Source: Kaftiobacterium sp035693805
GTDB taxonomy: Bacteria > Sysuimicrobiota > Sysuimicrobiia > Sysuimicrobiales > Kaftiobacteriaceae
DNA length: 27,286 nucleotides
Direction: 5' to 3'
Assembly: GCA_035693805.1 (NCBI GenBank)
Contig: DASSGA010000230.1
Span: 1-27,286 of the forward strand
Both the position numbers and the translations under genes were made by a program. The notes under the pieces were generated by a model, which did not search any database, was not told the DNA's origin, and saw only the letters and a program-made list of their open reading frames with translations. Positions 1-8,014 of the stretch are shown here, in pieces. Position 1 is the first letter of the stretch. Each line of letters starts with the position of its first letter.

Positions 1-512
1 ACCAGGATGGGCGGGTCGTTGGCCAGCGCGCGCGCGATGGCGGCCCGCTGCTGCTCCCCGCCGGACACCGCGGAGGGCAGCTTCCCGGCGTGCTGGGCGA
101 CGCCCACCCGGCCCAGCAGCTCCAGGGCGCGTGCCGGACGCTCGCGGGGAGCGTACCGGCCCGCGAAGTCCATCGGCAGCATCACGTTCTCCAGCAGCGA
201 GAGGGTCGGCAGCAGCTGGAAGAACTGGAAGATGATCCCCAGCTGGCGGCCCCGCCAGCGCGCGAGCTGGCCTTCGGTGTAGGTGTGCACCGCCTCGCCC
301 GCGACGAACACCCCGCCCTCGCTGGGGCGGTCGATGCCGCTGATCATGTTGATCAACGTCGACTTCCCGCTGCCGGACTTGCCAACGACGGCCACGAACT
401 CGCCCGGGTTCACACGCAGGTTGACGCCTTTGAGGGCGGTAAAGACGCCGGCCGCCGTCTCAAAACGCTTCACGACCGCTCGGACGTCGATCAGGTACCC
501 ATTGCCCGGCAT
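1..512 (-). CDS. ABC transporter ATP-binding protein, LolD/MacB-like (3' end cut by window edge)
   Basis: This is the nucleotide-binding subunit of an ABC exporter or lipoprotein/macrolide-type transporter; it would hydrolyse ATP at the inner face of the membrane for a permease lying outside the window. Reading leftwards from the ATG at 512, a Walker A loop (GKSGSGKST) lies near residue 42, a Q-loop region (IIFQFFQLLPTLSL) near residue 90, and an ABC signature (VSGGEQQR) near residue 146. Walker B falls beyond the edge. The start is set by GGAGG seven bases upstream. The Q-loop wording and the E-Q-Q-R signature fit the LolD/MacB/YknY class, whose partner is usually a FtsX-like permease just downstream. 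The family is certain; the substrate is unknown. Confidence 0.9.
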   Translation of the reverse strand, partial: MPGNGYLIDVRAVVKRFETAAGVFTALKGVNLRVNPGEFVAVVGKSGSGKSTLINMISGIDRPSEGGVFVAGEAVHTYTEGQLARWRGRQLGIIFQFFQLLPTLSLLENVMLPMDFAGRYAPRERPARALELLGRVGVAQHAGKLPSAVSGGEQQRAAIARALANDPPIL

Positions 513-541
513 GGGATAACCTCCGCGGGGGTCTTATCGAG

Positions 542-565
542 AATACGCCACTCAATACGCCACTC
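542..565. repeat. Two tandem copies of a 12-bp unit upstream of the ABC gene
   Basis: The unit AATACGCCACTC occurs twice head to tail (542-553 and 554-565), about 30 bases upstream of the start codon of the minus-strand ABC gene. It may be a pair of binding sites for a regulator or a simple slippage duplication. No convincing -35/-10 pair was found around it. Confidence 0.5.
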
Positions 566-636
566 CTACCCGGGCCGCGCAATCGGGCGCGGAGTGGATT
601 CCGGGTCGCCGAGGACGCGCCTCGACGGACAACACA

Positions 637-661
637 GTGGCCCGGCAGGCAGCCGGGCCAC
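637..661 (-). terminator. Hairpin terminator after the CBS-BON gene
   Basis: A perfect 10-bp stem (GTGGCCCGGC with GCCGGGCCAC) closes a 5-base loop, about 40 bases beyond the stop codon of the minus-strand gene ending at 701. On the minus strand it is followed by TGTGTTGTCC, a weak T-tract. It separates the maeB/CBS unit from the ABC gene. The rest of the gap 513-700 holds only the tandem repeat listed separately. Confidence 0.6.
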
Positions 662-700
662 CGGACTCGTGACGACTCCCTTGGCGCCGTCTTCCTTGCG

Positions 701-1381
701 CTACTCCCACATCGCCGCGGACTCTTGGTAGGCCTCCTTCAGGTCGCGATCGTCGATCGCCACCACGCCATCCACGCTCCACAGCCGGGTCAGCAAGGCC
801 TGCCGGCGCCCGGCGCTGCCCACCACCCCCCGCAGGGCGTACACGCCCCGTGCGGCCGAGACGCCGACCTCCTCGCCAAAGAGCAGGAACTCGGCGAGGA
901 TCTTCCGGGCTTCGCGCTCGAGCAGTTCGTCGCTGCGCAGGAAGACCTTCAGCACGTCGGCGCGGGTGACGATGCCCACCACGGTTCGGTCCCGCACGAT
1001 CGGCAGGCGGTTCACGCCGAACCGGACCATGCGGGAGGCGAGGACGTGCACGGGCGTGTCCTCGGCGGCGGTGATGACGTTGTGCGTCATCACGTCACCG
1101 ACGGTGCGGCCCTCCACCTTGCGGTACGCGCCGACGAGGCGCTCGAGCCACAGTGACCGGCCGAACCACCGCAGCAGCGGCTCGGCGGGTTTGGGCGTCG
1201 CTTCCTTGTAGAGCAGATCGGCCTCGGTGACGATGCCGACCAGCTCTCCGGCGGCATTCACCACGGGCAGCCCGCTGATGTGCCGCTCCACCAGGATCTG
1301 CACGGCATCACGCACCGCCATCTCGCGCGTGACCGTGATGACGGGTGCAGTCATGATCGCCTTGGCTGGCAAGGGGCTCAT
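701..1381 (-). CDS. Tandem CBS-domain protein with C-terminal BON-like domain
   Basis: A 226-residue cytoplasmic protein, probably an adenine-nucleotide sensor. Two CBS domains lie at about residues 5-62 and 90-150, each with the typical IVTEADLL or IVTRADVL ending. A C-terminal stretch (about 160-222) reads like a BON domain (VYALRGVVGSAGRRQALL, then VDGVVAIDDRDL). This CBS-CBS-BON arrangement is widespread in high-GC bacteria, and its ligand and target are mostly unknown. The start is supported by AAAGGAGGAG just upstream. It begins 14 bases after the stop of maeB, so the two are probably co-transcribed, which hints at energy-state sensing linked to carbon metabolism (inference). Confidence 0.88.
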   Translation of the reverse strand: MSPLPAKAIMTAPVITVTREMAVRDAVQILVERHISGLPVVNAAGELVGIVTEADLLYKEATPKPAEPLLRWFGRSLWLERLVGAYRKVEGRTVGDVMTHNVITAAEDTPVHVLASRMVRFGVNRLPIVRDRTVVGIVTRADVLKVFLRSDELLEREARKILAEFLLFGEEVGVSAARGVYALRGVVGSAGRRQALLTRLWSVDGVVAIDDRDLKEAYQESAAMWE

Positions 1382-1395
1382 CGGGTGCTCCTCCT

Positions 1396-3672
1396 TTAGG
1401 CTACGACGCGCGCCAGATCCCGCAGGCGCGCCACTTCCTGGGCATCCACGACCGCGATCGCCGCGATGTTGACGATGTCGGCGACCTCGGCGCCCCGGCT
1501 GAGCACGTGGACGGGCCGCGCCATCCCCATCAGGACGGGCCCGATGGCCGTGGCGCCGCCCAGGTGCGCCAACAGCTTGTATGCGGCATTGGCCGCCTCG
1601 AGGCTCGGGAAGACCAGCACGTTCGCCTCCCCGACCAGCGTGCTGAACGGGTAGTCCGCACGCCGCAGGGCGGGGTCGAGCGCAACGTCCGCCATGAGCT
1701 CACCGTCGACCATCAGGTCGGGCCGGCGCTGCTTGACGAGCGCCGTGGCCAGGGCCACCTTCTCCGACCGGGGATGGCGCGTGCTGCCGAAGGTGCTGAA
1801 CGACAGCATCGCGACGCGCGGGGTGATGTCGAACTCACGGGCCTTGTCCGCGGCCATGATCGCGATGTCCGCCAGCTCCTCCGCCGTCGGGTCGATGTTC
1901 ACGGTGGGATCGGCGATGATGTAGGGATGCCCGTTCTGGATCATCAGGTACAGGCCGGCGACGCGCGAGACATCGCGGTCCGCACCGATGACCTGCAGGG
2001 CCGGACGGATGACGTCGGGGTAGTGGTACGTGAGCCCGGCGACGAACGCGTCGGCATCGCCGGTGCGCACCATCATCGCCCCGAAGTAGTTGGGCTGCCG
2101 CAGCAGCGTGCGGGCCTCCCGCTTCGTAATGCCCCGGCGCTGCCGGGCCTCGAACAGGGCCGCCGCGTAGGTGTCGAGCTTCGGCGACGTCTCCGGGTTG
2201 ATGACCTCGAGCGGGACCCCCAGGTGCAGCTCCTCCATCCGTGTGCGCACGACCGGATCGCGCCCGAGGAGGATCGGCATGGCCAGCCCCTCGCGGTACA
2301 GCTCGGCCGCGGCCCGGATGATCTTGGGCTCCTCGCCCTCGGAGAACACCACACGCCGCGGGGCGGTCTTCGCCTTGCTGAAGACGACGCTCATCGTCTC
2401 GCGGCCCCGGACCAGCCGGCGGGCCAGCTCCTCGCGGTAGGCTGGGAGATCGACCGAGCGCCGGGCGACGCCGGTGGCCATCGCCGCCTCTGCCACGGCC
2501 GGCGCCACCCAGAGGGGGACCCGCGGATCCACCGGCTTCGGGATCACGTAATCCGCCCCGAAACGCAGGGACTCCAGGCCGTAGGCGCGGAGGACCACGT
2601 CCGGCACGTCCTCTCGGGCCAGCGCCGCCAGCGCTTTGCTCGCCGCGATCTTCATCTCGTCGTTGATCGCGCGGGCGCGCACGTCCAGGGCGCCGCGGAA
2701 GATGAACGGGAAGCCGAGCACGTTGTTGACCTGGTTCGGGAAGTCGGAGCGCCCCGTCGCCACGATCGCGTCGGGCCGGGCGGCCCGGGCCTCCTCATAG
2801 GGGATCTCGGGGTCGGGGTTGGCCATGGCGCAGATGAACGGCCGTTCCGCCATCGACTGCACCATCTCGCGCGTGACGATGTTGGCGGCGGACAGCCCGA
2901 TGAAGACGTCCGCCCCGCGCAGCGCGTCGGCGAGCGTCCGGCGGTCGGTCGGCACGGCGAACCTCGCCTTGTAGGGGTTCATCCCTTCGGTGCGTCCCGT
3001 GTAGACGACGCCCTTCGTGTCCACCAGCATGATGTTCTTCCGCGCCACGCCGAGCTTGACGAAGAGCTCGCCGCTGGAGATCGCCGACGCGCCGGCGCCG
3101 CTGATGACCAGTTTGATCTCAGCGAGGCGCTTGCCGGTGAGCTCCACCGCGTTCACGAGCGCCGCGCCGGAGATGATGGCGGTCCCGTGCTGGTCATCGT
3201 GGAAGACCGGGATGTCCATCATCGCCTTCAACTTTTCCTCGATGTAGAAGCACTCGGGCGCCTTGATGTCCTCGAGGTTGATGCCGCCGAAAGTGGGCTC
3301 GAGTGCCTTGACGATGCGGACGATCTCGTCGGGGTCGGTCGTGTCGAGCTCGATGTCGAAGACGTCCACGTCGGCGAAGCGCTTGAACAGCAGCCCCTTG
3401 CCCTCCATCACCGGCTTGCTGGCCAGGGCCCCCAGGTTGCCCAGACCCAGGATCGCCGTGCCGTTGCTCACCACCGCGACCAGGTTGCCGCGGGCGGTAT
3501 ACTTGAACGCCTCGAGCGGGTCCTTATGGATCTCCCGCACCGGCTCGGCAACGCCCGGCGTGTACGCCAGCGATAGATCCCGCTGCGTGGCGCAGGACTT
3601 CGTGATCGCGATCTGGATCTTGCCGGGTCGGCCTTTGGCATGGTATTCGAGAGCTTCGTCGCGCAGGCTCAC
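1396..3672 (-). CDS. maeB: NADP-dependent malic enzyme fused to phosphotransacetylase-like domain
   Basis: Oxidatively decarboxylates malate to pyruvate with NAD(P)H, in the cytoplasm. The N-terminal malic-enzyme half (about residues 10-390) has the catalytic tyrosine motif AYTPGVAEP, the DDQHGTAI metal-site motif and a nucleotide fold near GLGNLGALASKPVMEGKG. The C-terminal half (about 430-755) is the phosphotransacetylase-like domain, often an allosteric acetyl-CoA-binding module in MaeB. Total length of about 758 residues is standard. A GTG at 3681 would add three residues, but GTG at 3672 follows GGGGTGA at five-base spacing and gives the usual family N-terminus (SLRDEALEYHAKGRPGK), so 3672 is preferred. 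It is divergent from the GltD-type gene. Confidence 0.93.
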   Translation of the reverse strand: MSLRDEALEYHAKGRPGKIQIAITKSCATQRDLSLAYTPGVAEPVREIHKDPLEAFKYTARGNLVAVVSNGTAILGLGNLGALASKPVMEGKGLLFKRFADVDVFDIELDTTDPDEIVRIVKALEPTFGGINLEDIKAPECFYIEEKLKAMMDIPVFHDDQHGTAIISGAALVNAVELTGKRLAEIKLVISGAGASAISSGELFVKLGVARKNIMLVDTKGVVYTGRTEGMNPYKARFAVPTDRRTLADALRGADVFIGLSAANIVTREMVQSMAERPFICAMANPDPEIPYEEARAARPDAIVATGRSDFPNQVNNVLGFPFIFRGALDVRARAINDEMKIAASKALAALAREDVPDVVLRAYGLESLRFGADYVIPKPVDPRVPLWVAPAVAEAAMATGVARRSVDLPAYREELARRLVRGRETMSVVFSKAKTAPRRVVFSEGEEPKIIRAAAELYREGLAMPILLGRDPVVRTRMEELHLGVPLEVINPETSPKLDTYAAALFEARQRRGITKREARTLLRQPNYFGAMMVRTGDADAFVAGLTYHYPDVIRPALQVIGADRDVSRVAGLYLMIQNGHPYIIADPTVNIDPTAEELADIAIMAADKAREFDITPRVAMLSFSTFGSTRHPRSEKVALATALVKQRRPDLMVDGELMADVALDPALRRADYPFSTLVGEANVLVFPSLEAANAAYKLLAHLGGATAIGPVLMGMARPVHVLSRGAEVADIVNIAAIAVVDAQEVARLRDLARVVA

Positions 3673-3733
3673 AGGTCTCACCCCGGATGACCGTCGTTGT
3701 CCAGAGTCAGCCTATCACCGGGGGTACGAGGCT

Positions 3734-3778
3734 CCATCAGGCCCCCGCCCTATTCAGAACCCCTCGCGCGCCTGATGG
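3734..3778. promoter_or_regulatory. Inverted repeat between divergent maeB and gltD-type genes
   Basis: A perfect 9-bp inverted repeat (CCATCAGGC at 3734-3742 and GCCTGATGG at 3770-3778) flanks a 27-base spacer in the divergent intergenic region. It could be an operator for a dimeric regulator acting on either gene, or an mRNA hairpin. The sequence shows the symmetry; the function is inferred. Confidence 0.4.
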
Positions 3779-3799
3779 GGGAATGAGCGCTGCGACCGC

Positions 3800-3805
3800 T
3801 ATACT
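3800..3805 (+). promoter_or_regulatory. Candidate -10 element for the GltD-type gene
   Basis: TATACT lies 31 bases upstream of the start codon at 3837. No good -35 is present at 16-18 bases, so the promoter may depend on an activator, possibly through the inverted repeat just upstream. Confidence 0.35.
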
Positions 3806-3836
3806 GCAAGGCGAATCCACCGGGGGAGGCCCGCGC

Positions 3837-5249
3837 ATGCCCAACGTGGAGAAACGCGACCGTCTGAAGCTGCCCCACATCCCCATCCAGAAGCGGCCCC
3901 CGCAGGAGCGCCTGCGGGATTTCTGCGAGGTCAGCCTGACCTACACACCCGAGCAGGCGACCGCCGAGGCCTCCCGGTGCGTGGAGTGCGCCAAACCGCC
4001 CTGTGTCAAGGCGTGCCCGCTGCACAACCCCATCAAGGACTGGTTGGTGCTCACGGCGGAGGGGAAGTTCCTCGAGGCGGCGCATCTGTCGCAGACAACC
4101 AGCAACATGCCGGAAGTCTGCGGCCGGATCTGTCCGCAGGATCGCCTCTGCGAGGACGCCTGCATCGTCGGCGTGAAGCACCCGCCGGTGGCGATCGGGG
4201 CGATCGAGAAATTCATCAACGAGTACGCCTTCGCCCGGGAGGGCCTCCCCCTCCCCGCGGTGGCGCCCCCCACGGGCCACCGGGTGGCGGTGGTGGGTTC
4301 GGGACCGGCCGGCCTGGCCTGCGCAGATGAACTCGTCCGGCGCGGCCACCACGTGACGGTGTACGAGGCGGCGCCGAAACCGGGAGGGCTGCTGCGGTAC
4401 GGGATCCCCGGCTTCAAACTCGAGAAGTCGGTGGTGGACCGGCGCACGGAGTACCTGGAGCGCCTGGGCGTGGAGCTCGTCTGCGGGACGAGAGTGGGCG
4501 TGGACGTCACATTGGACGAGCTCCTCGACGGCGGCTTCCACGCCGTCTACCTCGCCACCGGTGCCACCGTCCCGAAGCGGCCCTCGCTGCCGGGGATGCA
4601 TCTCGACGCCATCGAAGACGCCCTGCCCTTCCTGATCCGCAACAACACCGAGGAAGGCGAGCCCGAAGATGACCTGACCGGGCTGCGCGTCGTCGTGCTG
4701 GGCGGCGGGGACACCGCGATGGACTGCCTGCGCACCGCGAGGCGGCTGGGCGCTGCCTCCGTCACCTGCGTGTACCGGCGCGACGAGGCGAACATGCCCG
4801 GCAGCCGCCGCGAGGTGCAGGCGGCGAAAGACGAGGGCGTCGTTTTCGAGTGGCTCCGGGCTCCCGTGCGCTTCCTGGATAACGGAGCCGGCGGCGTGCG
4901 GGGCATCGAGGTCATCCACATGGAGCTCGGCGAGCCCGACGAGGAGGGGCGCCGCAAGCCCGTACCAATCGAGGGCAGCAACTTCGAGATCGACGCCGAC
5001 CTGGTTATCCTTGCCTTCGGCTTCGATGGAAGCCCTGTGCCCTCGTCCGACGGACCCAGGGTCACGAAGTGGGGGACCTACACCGTGAACGAGGAGGGGA
5101 TGACCACCATCCCCGGGGTCTTCGCCGGCGGCGATGCCGTGCGCGGGGCGGACCTTGTGACCACGGCGCTCGTGGACGGCCGGGCGGCCTCGGCGGCGAT
5201 CGAGCGGTATCTGCGCGGGCAATCCTCCACGGCCACGGCGCCAGCATGA
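3837..5249 (+). CDS. gltD: NADPH-dependent glutamate synthase small-subunit-type flavoprotein (GltD/NfnB family)
   Basis: A 470-residue Fe-S flavoprotein that passes electrons from NAD(P)H through FAD. The N-terminal Fe-S domain carries CVECAKPPCVKACP (about residues 48-61) and CGRICPQDRLCEDAC (about 95-110). A first nucleotide motif, GSGPAGLACADEL, is the FAD site, and GGGDTAMDCLR is the NADPH site. The C-terminus has the usual VFAGGDAVRGADLVTTAL. The open frame runs further upstream, but the ATG at 3837 follows GGGGGAGG by seven bases and matches family length. No gltB large subunit is adjacent, so it may be the homotetrameric archaeal/thermophile-type enzyme, a partner of a distant GltB, or an NfnB-like transhydrogenase subunit. 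The family is sure; the exact reaction is not. Confidence 0.88.
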   Translation: MPNVEKRDRLKLPHIPIQKRPPQERLRDFCEVSLTYTPEQATAEASRCVECAKPPCVKACPLHNPIKDWLVLTAEGKFLEAAHLSQTTSNMPEVCGRICPQDRLCEDACIVGVKHPPVAIGAIEKFINEYAFAREGLPLPAVAPPTGHRVAVVGSGPAGLACADELVRRGHHVTVYEAAPKPGGLLRYGIPGFKLEKSVVDRRTEYLERLGVELVCGTRVGVDVTLDELLDGGFHAVYLATGATVPKRPSLPGMHLDAIEDALPFLIRNNTEEGEPEDDLTGLRVVVLGGGDTAMDCLRTARRLGAASVTCVYRRDEANMPGSRREVQAAKDEGVVFEWLRAPVRFLDNGAGGVRGIEVIHMELGEPDEEGRRKPVPIEGSNFEIDADLVILAFGFDGSPVPSSDGPRVTKWGTYTVNEEGMTTIPGVFAGGDAVRGADLVTTALVDGRAASAAIERYLRGQSSTATAPA

Positions 5250-5420
5250 CATCATCGTCCTCATGGACGCCTGGCGCGCACGGCCTCGCCCGATGGTGAC
5301 GTAGGGCGAACGCTGCGTACGACAGAGACAAAGGGGGCGGTCGTCCCGGTCGCTCCTTATGGGTTTCCGCGAATCAGGCCGCAGCCCGATAGCGAGCGCC
5401 CACCATCGCAGTAAGGTTGA

Positions 5421-5441
5421 GAGGGAAGGATCGAATCCCTC
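5421..5441 (+). other. Small hairpin in the 5250-5473 intergenic region
   Basis: GAGGGA (5421-5426) pairs with TCCCTC (5436-5441) around a 9-base loop. It lies 33 bases before the next start codon. No U-tract follows, so it is a poor terminator candidate. The remainder of the 224-base gap shows no recognisable gene or site. Confidence 0.3.
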
Positions 5442-5473
5442 CCCACAGTGAGATTCAAGGGGGGGATGTCTTG

Positions 5474-6127
5474 ATGTTCCGCCGCGTCATCGGTGGAACC
5501 GTGATTACCGGCGCTGCCTACTATGCTGCATACGCCGGCATCTTACCGTGGAAACATCGCCCGGAAGCAAGCGCGGACGATCGCATGAGTCCCCTGCCCG
5601 GCGATGCTCTGGTGCACTCGCCGACATACACCGAGACGAGCGCCATCGTGATCAACGCCCCACCGTCCGAGATCTGGCCGTGGCTCGTGCAGATGGGATA
5701 CGGCCGGGCAGGATTATATGCGTACGACCGCCTCGACCGACCCACCGCCGAGCGCATCCTCCCGCAATTCCAGAATCTTGCCGTCGGCGCCACCTTGCCC
5801 ACCCATCCTGAGGGCGGATTCAGAGTGGTCGCCGTCGAGCACGAGCGCGCGCTCATCCTCTACGCCGATTCGGCCGTCGCGCGTGAGCAGGCAGGTTGGC
5901 CGCTGGGGAGGCACGTCCCGGAGTTCATGGTCTCCTGGGCCTTCTTGCTGGAGCCCCTCCCCGATCATCGAACACGGCTCATCGCACGCTACCGCGCCTC
6001 GGTGCCACGGGCCACCAAGGGCAATCGTCTGCTGCGCCCCCTGACCGGGTTGGGCATCTTCCGGCTGCAGCAACGGCAACTGCTTGGCATCAAAGCAAGG
6101 GCGGAACATGCCGGGCGGGCCCACTGA
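5474..6127 (+). CDS. SRPBCC-like (START/polyketide-cyclase fold) hypothetical protein, membrane-anchored
   Basis: A protein of about 217 residues with a hydrophobic N-terminal segment (GTVITGAAYYAAYAGILPW, about residues 8-26) that could anchor it. A conserved acidic/LPGD stretch follows, then a domain opening with AIVINAPPSEIWPWLVQMGY, the standard first strand and helix of SRPBCC-fold proteins. These bind hydrophobic ligands in a deep pocket; no ligand can be named. The ATG at 5474 is chosen because it directly precedes the hydrophobic segment and follows AAGGGGGGGA; an in-frame extension to 5417 lacks a better ribosome site. The next gene is a diverged, shorter copy that overlaps it by 20 bases, so the pair is co-translated. 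The fold call is moderately sure. Confidence 0.72.
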   Translation: MFRRVIGGTVITGAAYYAAYAGILPWKHRPEASADDRMSPLPGDALVHSPTYTETSAIVINAPPSEIWPWLVQMGYGRAGLYAYDRLDRPTAERILPQFQNLAVGATLPTHPEGGFRVVAVEHERALILYADSAVAREQAGWPLGRHVPEFMVSWAFLLEPLPDHRTRLIARYRASVPRATKGNRLLRPLTGLGIFRLQQRQLLGIKARAEHAGRAH

Positions 6128-6668
6128 CCCTGGACGGTCCTCGGGGACACGGCGCGTGCCGTGGACCGGACGCACGCTCCGCCGGACAGCGTTGACGGGC
6201 GTGGCGGGATATGGGATCTATGCCGCAGGTGTCCGATCCTGGAAGGCGCGCTGGAACGCATCGGAGGAGGACGCCGCGAGGTCGCTACCGGGGGACGAGC
6301 TCGTCACGGCTCCTGCGGTCGTCGAGAACCGGGCCGTGACAATCAGCGCCCCGCCGTCATGCGTGTGGGCGGCGGTGCAGGAGGTGATCAGGGCCGATCC
6401 GGACCGGCGCGTCACATCTGTTGAGGTGGAAGAGGGACGGGCGCTCGTCCTTCACCGCCGCGGTGTCTCCTGGGCGATCATCTTGCAGCGCCTCCCCGGT
6501 TCGCGGACCCGACTGCTCCAGCGCCTCCGCAGTGCGAGACCGCTGTCCCCGGCCGCCCGGGTCGGCATCTTCCTCGCCCAGCGCAGGCAGATGCGGGAGA
6601 TCGAATGCCGCGCCGAATTGCTCCACAGCGTCGAGGCGTGCGAGGCCGTCGAGAGCCACGTCGCCTAG
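6108..6668 (+). CDS. Second, shorter SRPBCC-like paralogue
   Basis: A 186-residue relative of the preceding gene. Both share a hydrophobic N-terminal segment, a WK-R...AS-(E/D)D...LPGDELV-type linker and a first strand reading AVTISAPPSCVWAAV. The shared C-terminal part contains SRTRLLQRLRS and a glutamine/arginine-rich helix (IFLAQRRQMREIECRAE). Compared with its neighbour it lacks about 40 residues in the middle of the domain, including the GYGRAGLYAYDRL region, so the ligand pocket must differ. The ATG at 6108 is preferred over an upstream TTG because AAGGGCGGA precedes it. Function is unknown; tandem duplication followed by internal deletion is the likely history. Confidence 0.65.
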   Translation: MPGGPTDPGRSSGTRRVPWTGRTLRRTALTGVAGYGIYAAGVRSWKARWNASEEDAARSLPGDELVTAPAVVENRAVTISAPPSCVWAAVQEVIRADPDRRVTSVEVEEGRALVLHRRGVSWAIILQRLPGSRTRLLQRLRSARPLSPAARVGIFLAQRRQMREIECRAELLHSVEACEAVESHVA

Positions 6669-6720
6669 GGTCCGGCACCATGAGACGGAAGGGTGCGCCG
6701 GGCGGCGTGCCCTCCTAGGC
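6663..6720. terminator. Bidirectional terminator-like structure between convergent genes
   Basis: Outer arms GCCTAGG (6663-6669) and CCTAGGC (6714-6720) are perfect complements, and each contains the TAG stop of one of the two convergent genes. Inside, 6690-6699 pairs with 6704-6713 as a 10-bp stem with two G-U pairs and a GGGC loop. U-tracts on either side are poor, so efficiency is uncertain. Confidence 0.45.
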
Positions 6721-8014
6721 TGCCTCCTGCAGCGGCAGTGCCTGGCGCCGTTTCCCCGCGAGCAGGGCGTTCACGACGAGCTCCATGAGCCCGACCACCT
6801 TCACGCCGAGCGCGTAGTATCCGTTTAGATCGGTCAGCTGTAGGTTGCAGTTCTCGCACGACGTGGCCACCACCGGCGCTCCGGCGGCGCGGATCTGCTC
6901 CGCCTTCTTCGCGCCCGCGCGCATCCGCGTCTCGAACCACTCCGGAACGGCGACGAGCCCGCCCCCTCCGCCGCAGCAGAAGTTCTCCTTCCCGTGCGGG
7001 GTCATCTCGACGAAGTTCGCGACCGCCGCGCGCAGGACGATCCGCGGAGCCTCTATGAGGCCGCCGTTGCGCGCCAGGTTGCAGGAGTCGTGATACGTCA
7101 CCGGCTCGGTGTTCACTGAGGGATCCAGTCGCAGGCGCCCGTTCTGCACGTAGTCCGCGAGCACCTCGACGATGCTGCGCACCCTGAACGGGAAGTCGCC
7201 GCCAAACCAGTTCGGGGCTTCCCAGCGCAGCGCGGTGTAGGCGTGGCCGCACTCCGTGAGCACGACCTCCCTCACGCCGAGGCGTACCGCCTCATCGATG
7301 ATCCGCTTCGCGATCGCCTTGGCCTTAGTCGGGTCGCCCAGGAAGAGGCCGTAGTTGCTGGCCTCGAACATGCTGAGCGTCCAGTTCGCCCCGGCCTCGT
7401 GGAAGAGGATCGCCGCGGGCAAGATGGTGTGCGCGCCGGAGAGCCCGACGTAGAGGATGTCTGCCCCCTCTTTGTCCAGGGGGGATGCGGAGCATCGGAT
7501 CCCCGGTCTTCTCCTGCGCCTCCTCCTCCAGAGAGGCGACGATCTCGCGGTAGATCTCCCGGAACTCGTCCGCGTGCTCCCCCCGGGCGATGGCCGCGTC
7601 GGCCAGCATGACCAGCATCTCGGGCGCCTTGCCCGTCGCGGTGAGCATCGACCGGGCCGCGCGCATGATGAGCGCCGTGTCCACCCCGAGGGGGCAGTTG
7701 ATCGTGCAGCGACGGCACAGTGTGCAGGAAGCGAACGCGGTCTCGACCAGCGCGTCGAGCGCGGGCTCGGTGAGATCCTTGGCGCCGGCCAGCCAGGGGA
7801 ACACCTTCCCGAGCGGATCGTGCTGCCGGCGGTAGATCGTCCGCACCGCCTCGGCCCGCGCCGCGGGCACGTGCCCGGGGGCAGGATCGGAAGCGTACAC
7901 GTGACACGACTCCGCGCAGATGCCGCAGCGCGCGCAGACTTCGAGGGCGGCGACGAGCCGGCGGTCGAGCGAACGCTCCAACGCCGCGAGAGCGGTGGGG
8001 ACAACCTCACTCAT
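6715..8014 (-). pseudogene. HdrD/DsrK-like Fe-S oxidoreductase with two CCG domains, disrupted by a +1 frameshift
   Basis: The gene would encode about 432 residues related to heterodisulfide reductase subunit D and DsrK, which reduce or oxidise disulfide or persulfide substrates with cubane Fe-S clusters. The N-terminal part (8014 to about 7485) holds two 4Fe-4S motifs, CARCGICAESCHVY and CTLCRRCTINCPLG. The C-terminal part holds the cysteine-rich (CCG) domains: ECGHAY in the first, and YHDSCNLARNGG, NFCCGGGGG and TSCENCNLQ in the second. The two parts lie in different frames. The switch falls at a run of six C on the coding strand (7479-7484); with five C the frame reads I-P-L-D-K-E-G-A-D straight through. 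The start at 8014 follows GGAGG and overlaps the membrane gene by 8 bases. It may be functional if the extra base is a sequencing error. Confidence 0.85.

Noticed and set aside
1507..3576. Long open frame on the plus strand opposite maeB
   Set aside because: It is an arginine/histidine/valine-rich antisense reading of a GC-rich gene, with no recognisable domain; the minus-strand reading is a textbook malic enzyme.
3687..3836. In-frame upstream extension of the GltD-type protein
   Set aside because: No ribosome site, and the added 50 residues do not resemble the family; the ATG at 3837 has a strong GGGGGAGG.
5426..5440. GGATCGAATCC resembling a tRNA T-arm
   Set aside because: The TTC of the T-loop is missing and no acceptor, D or anticodon arm can be formed around it.
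7500..8010. Open reading in the C-terminal frame of the HdrD-like gene extending upstream of the frameshift
   Set aside because: The upstream portion is Arg/Ser/Pro-rich noise; the true N-terminus with both ferredoxin motifs lies in the neighbouring frame starting at 8014.
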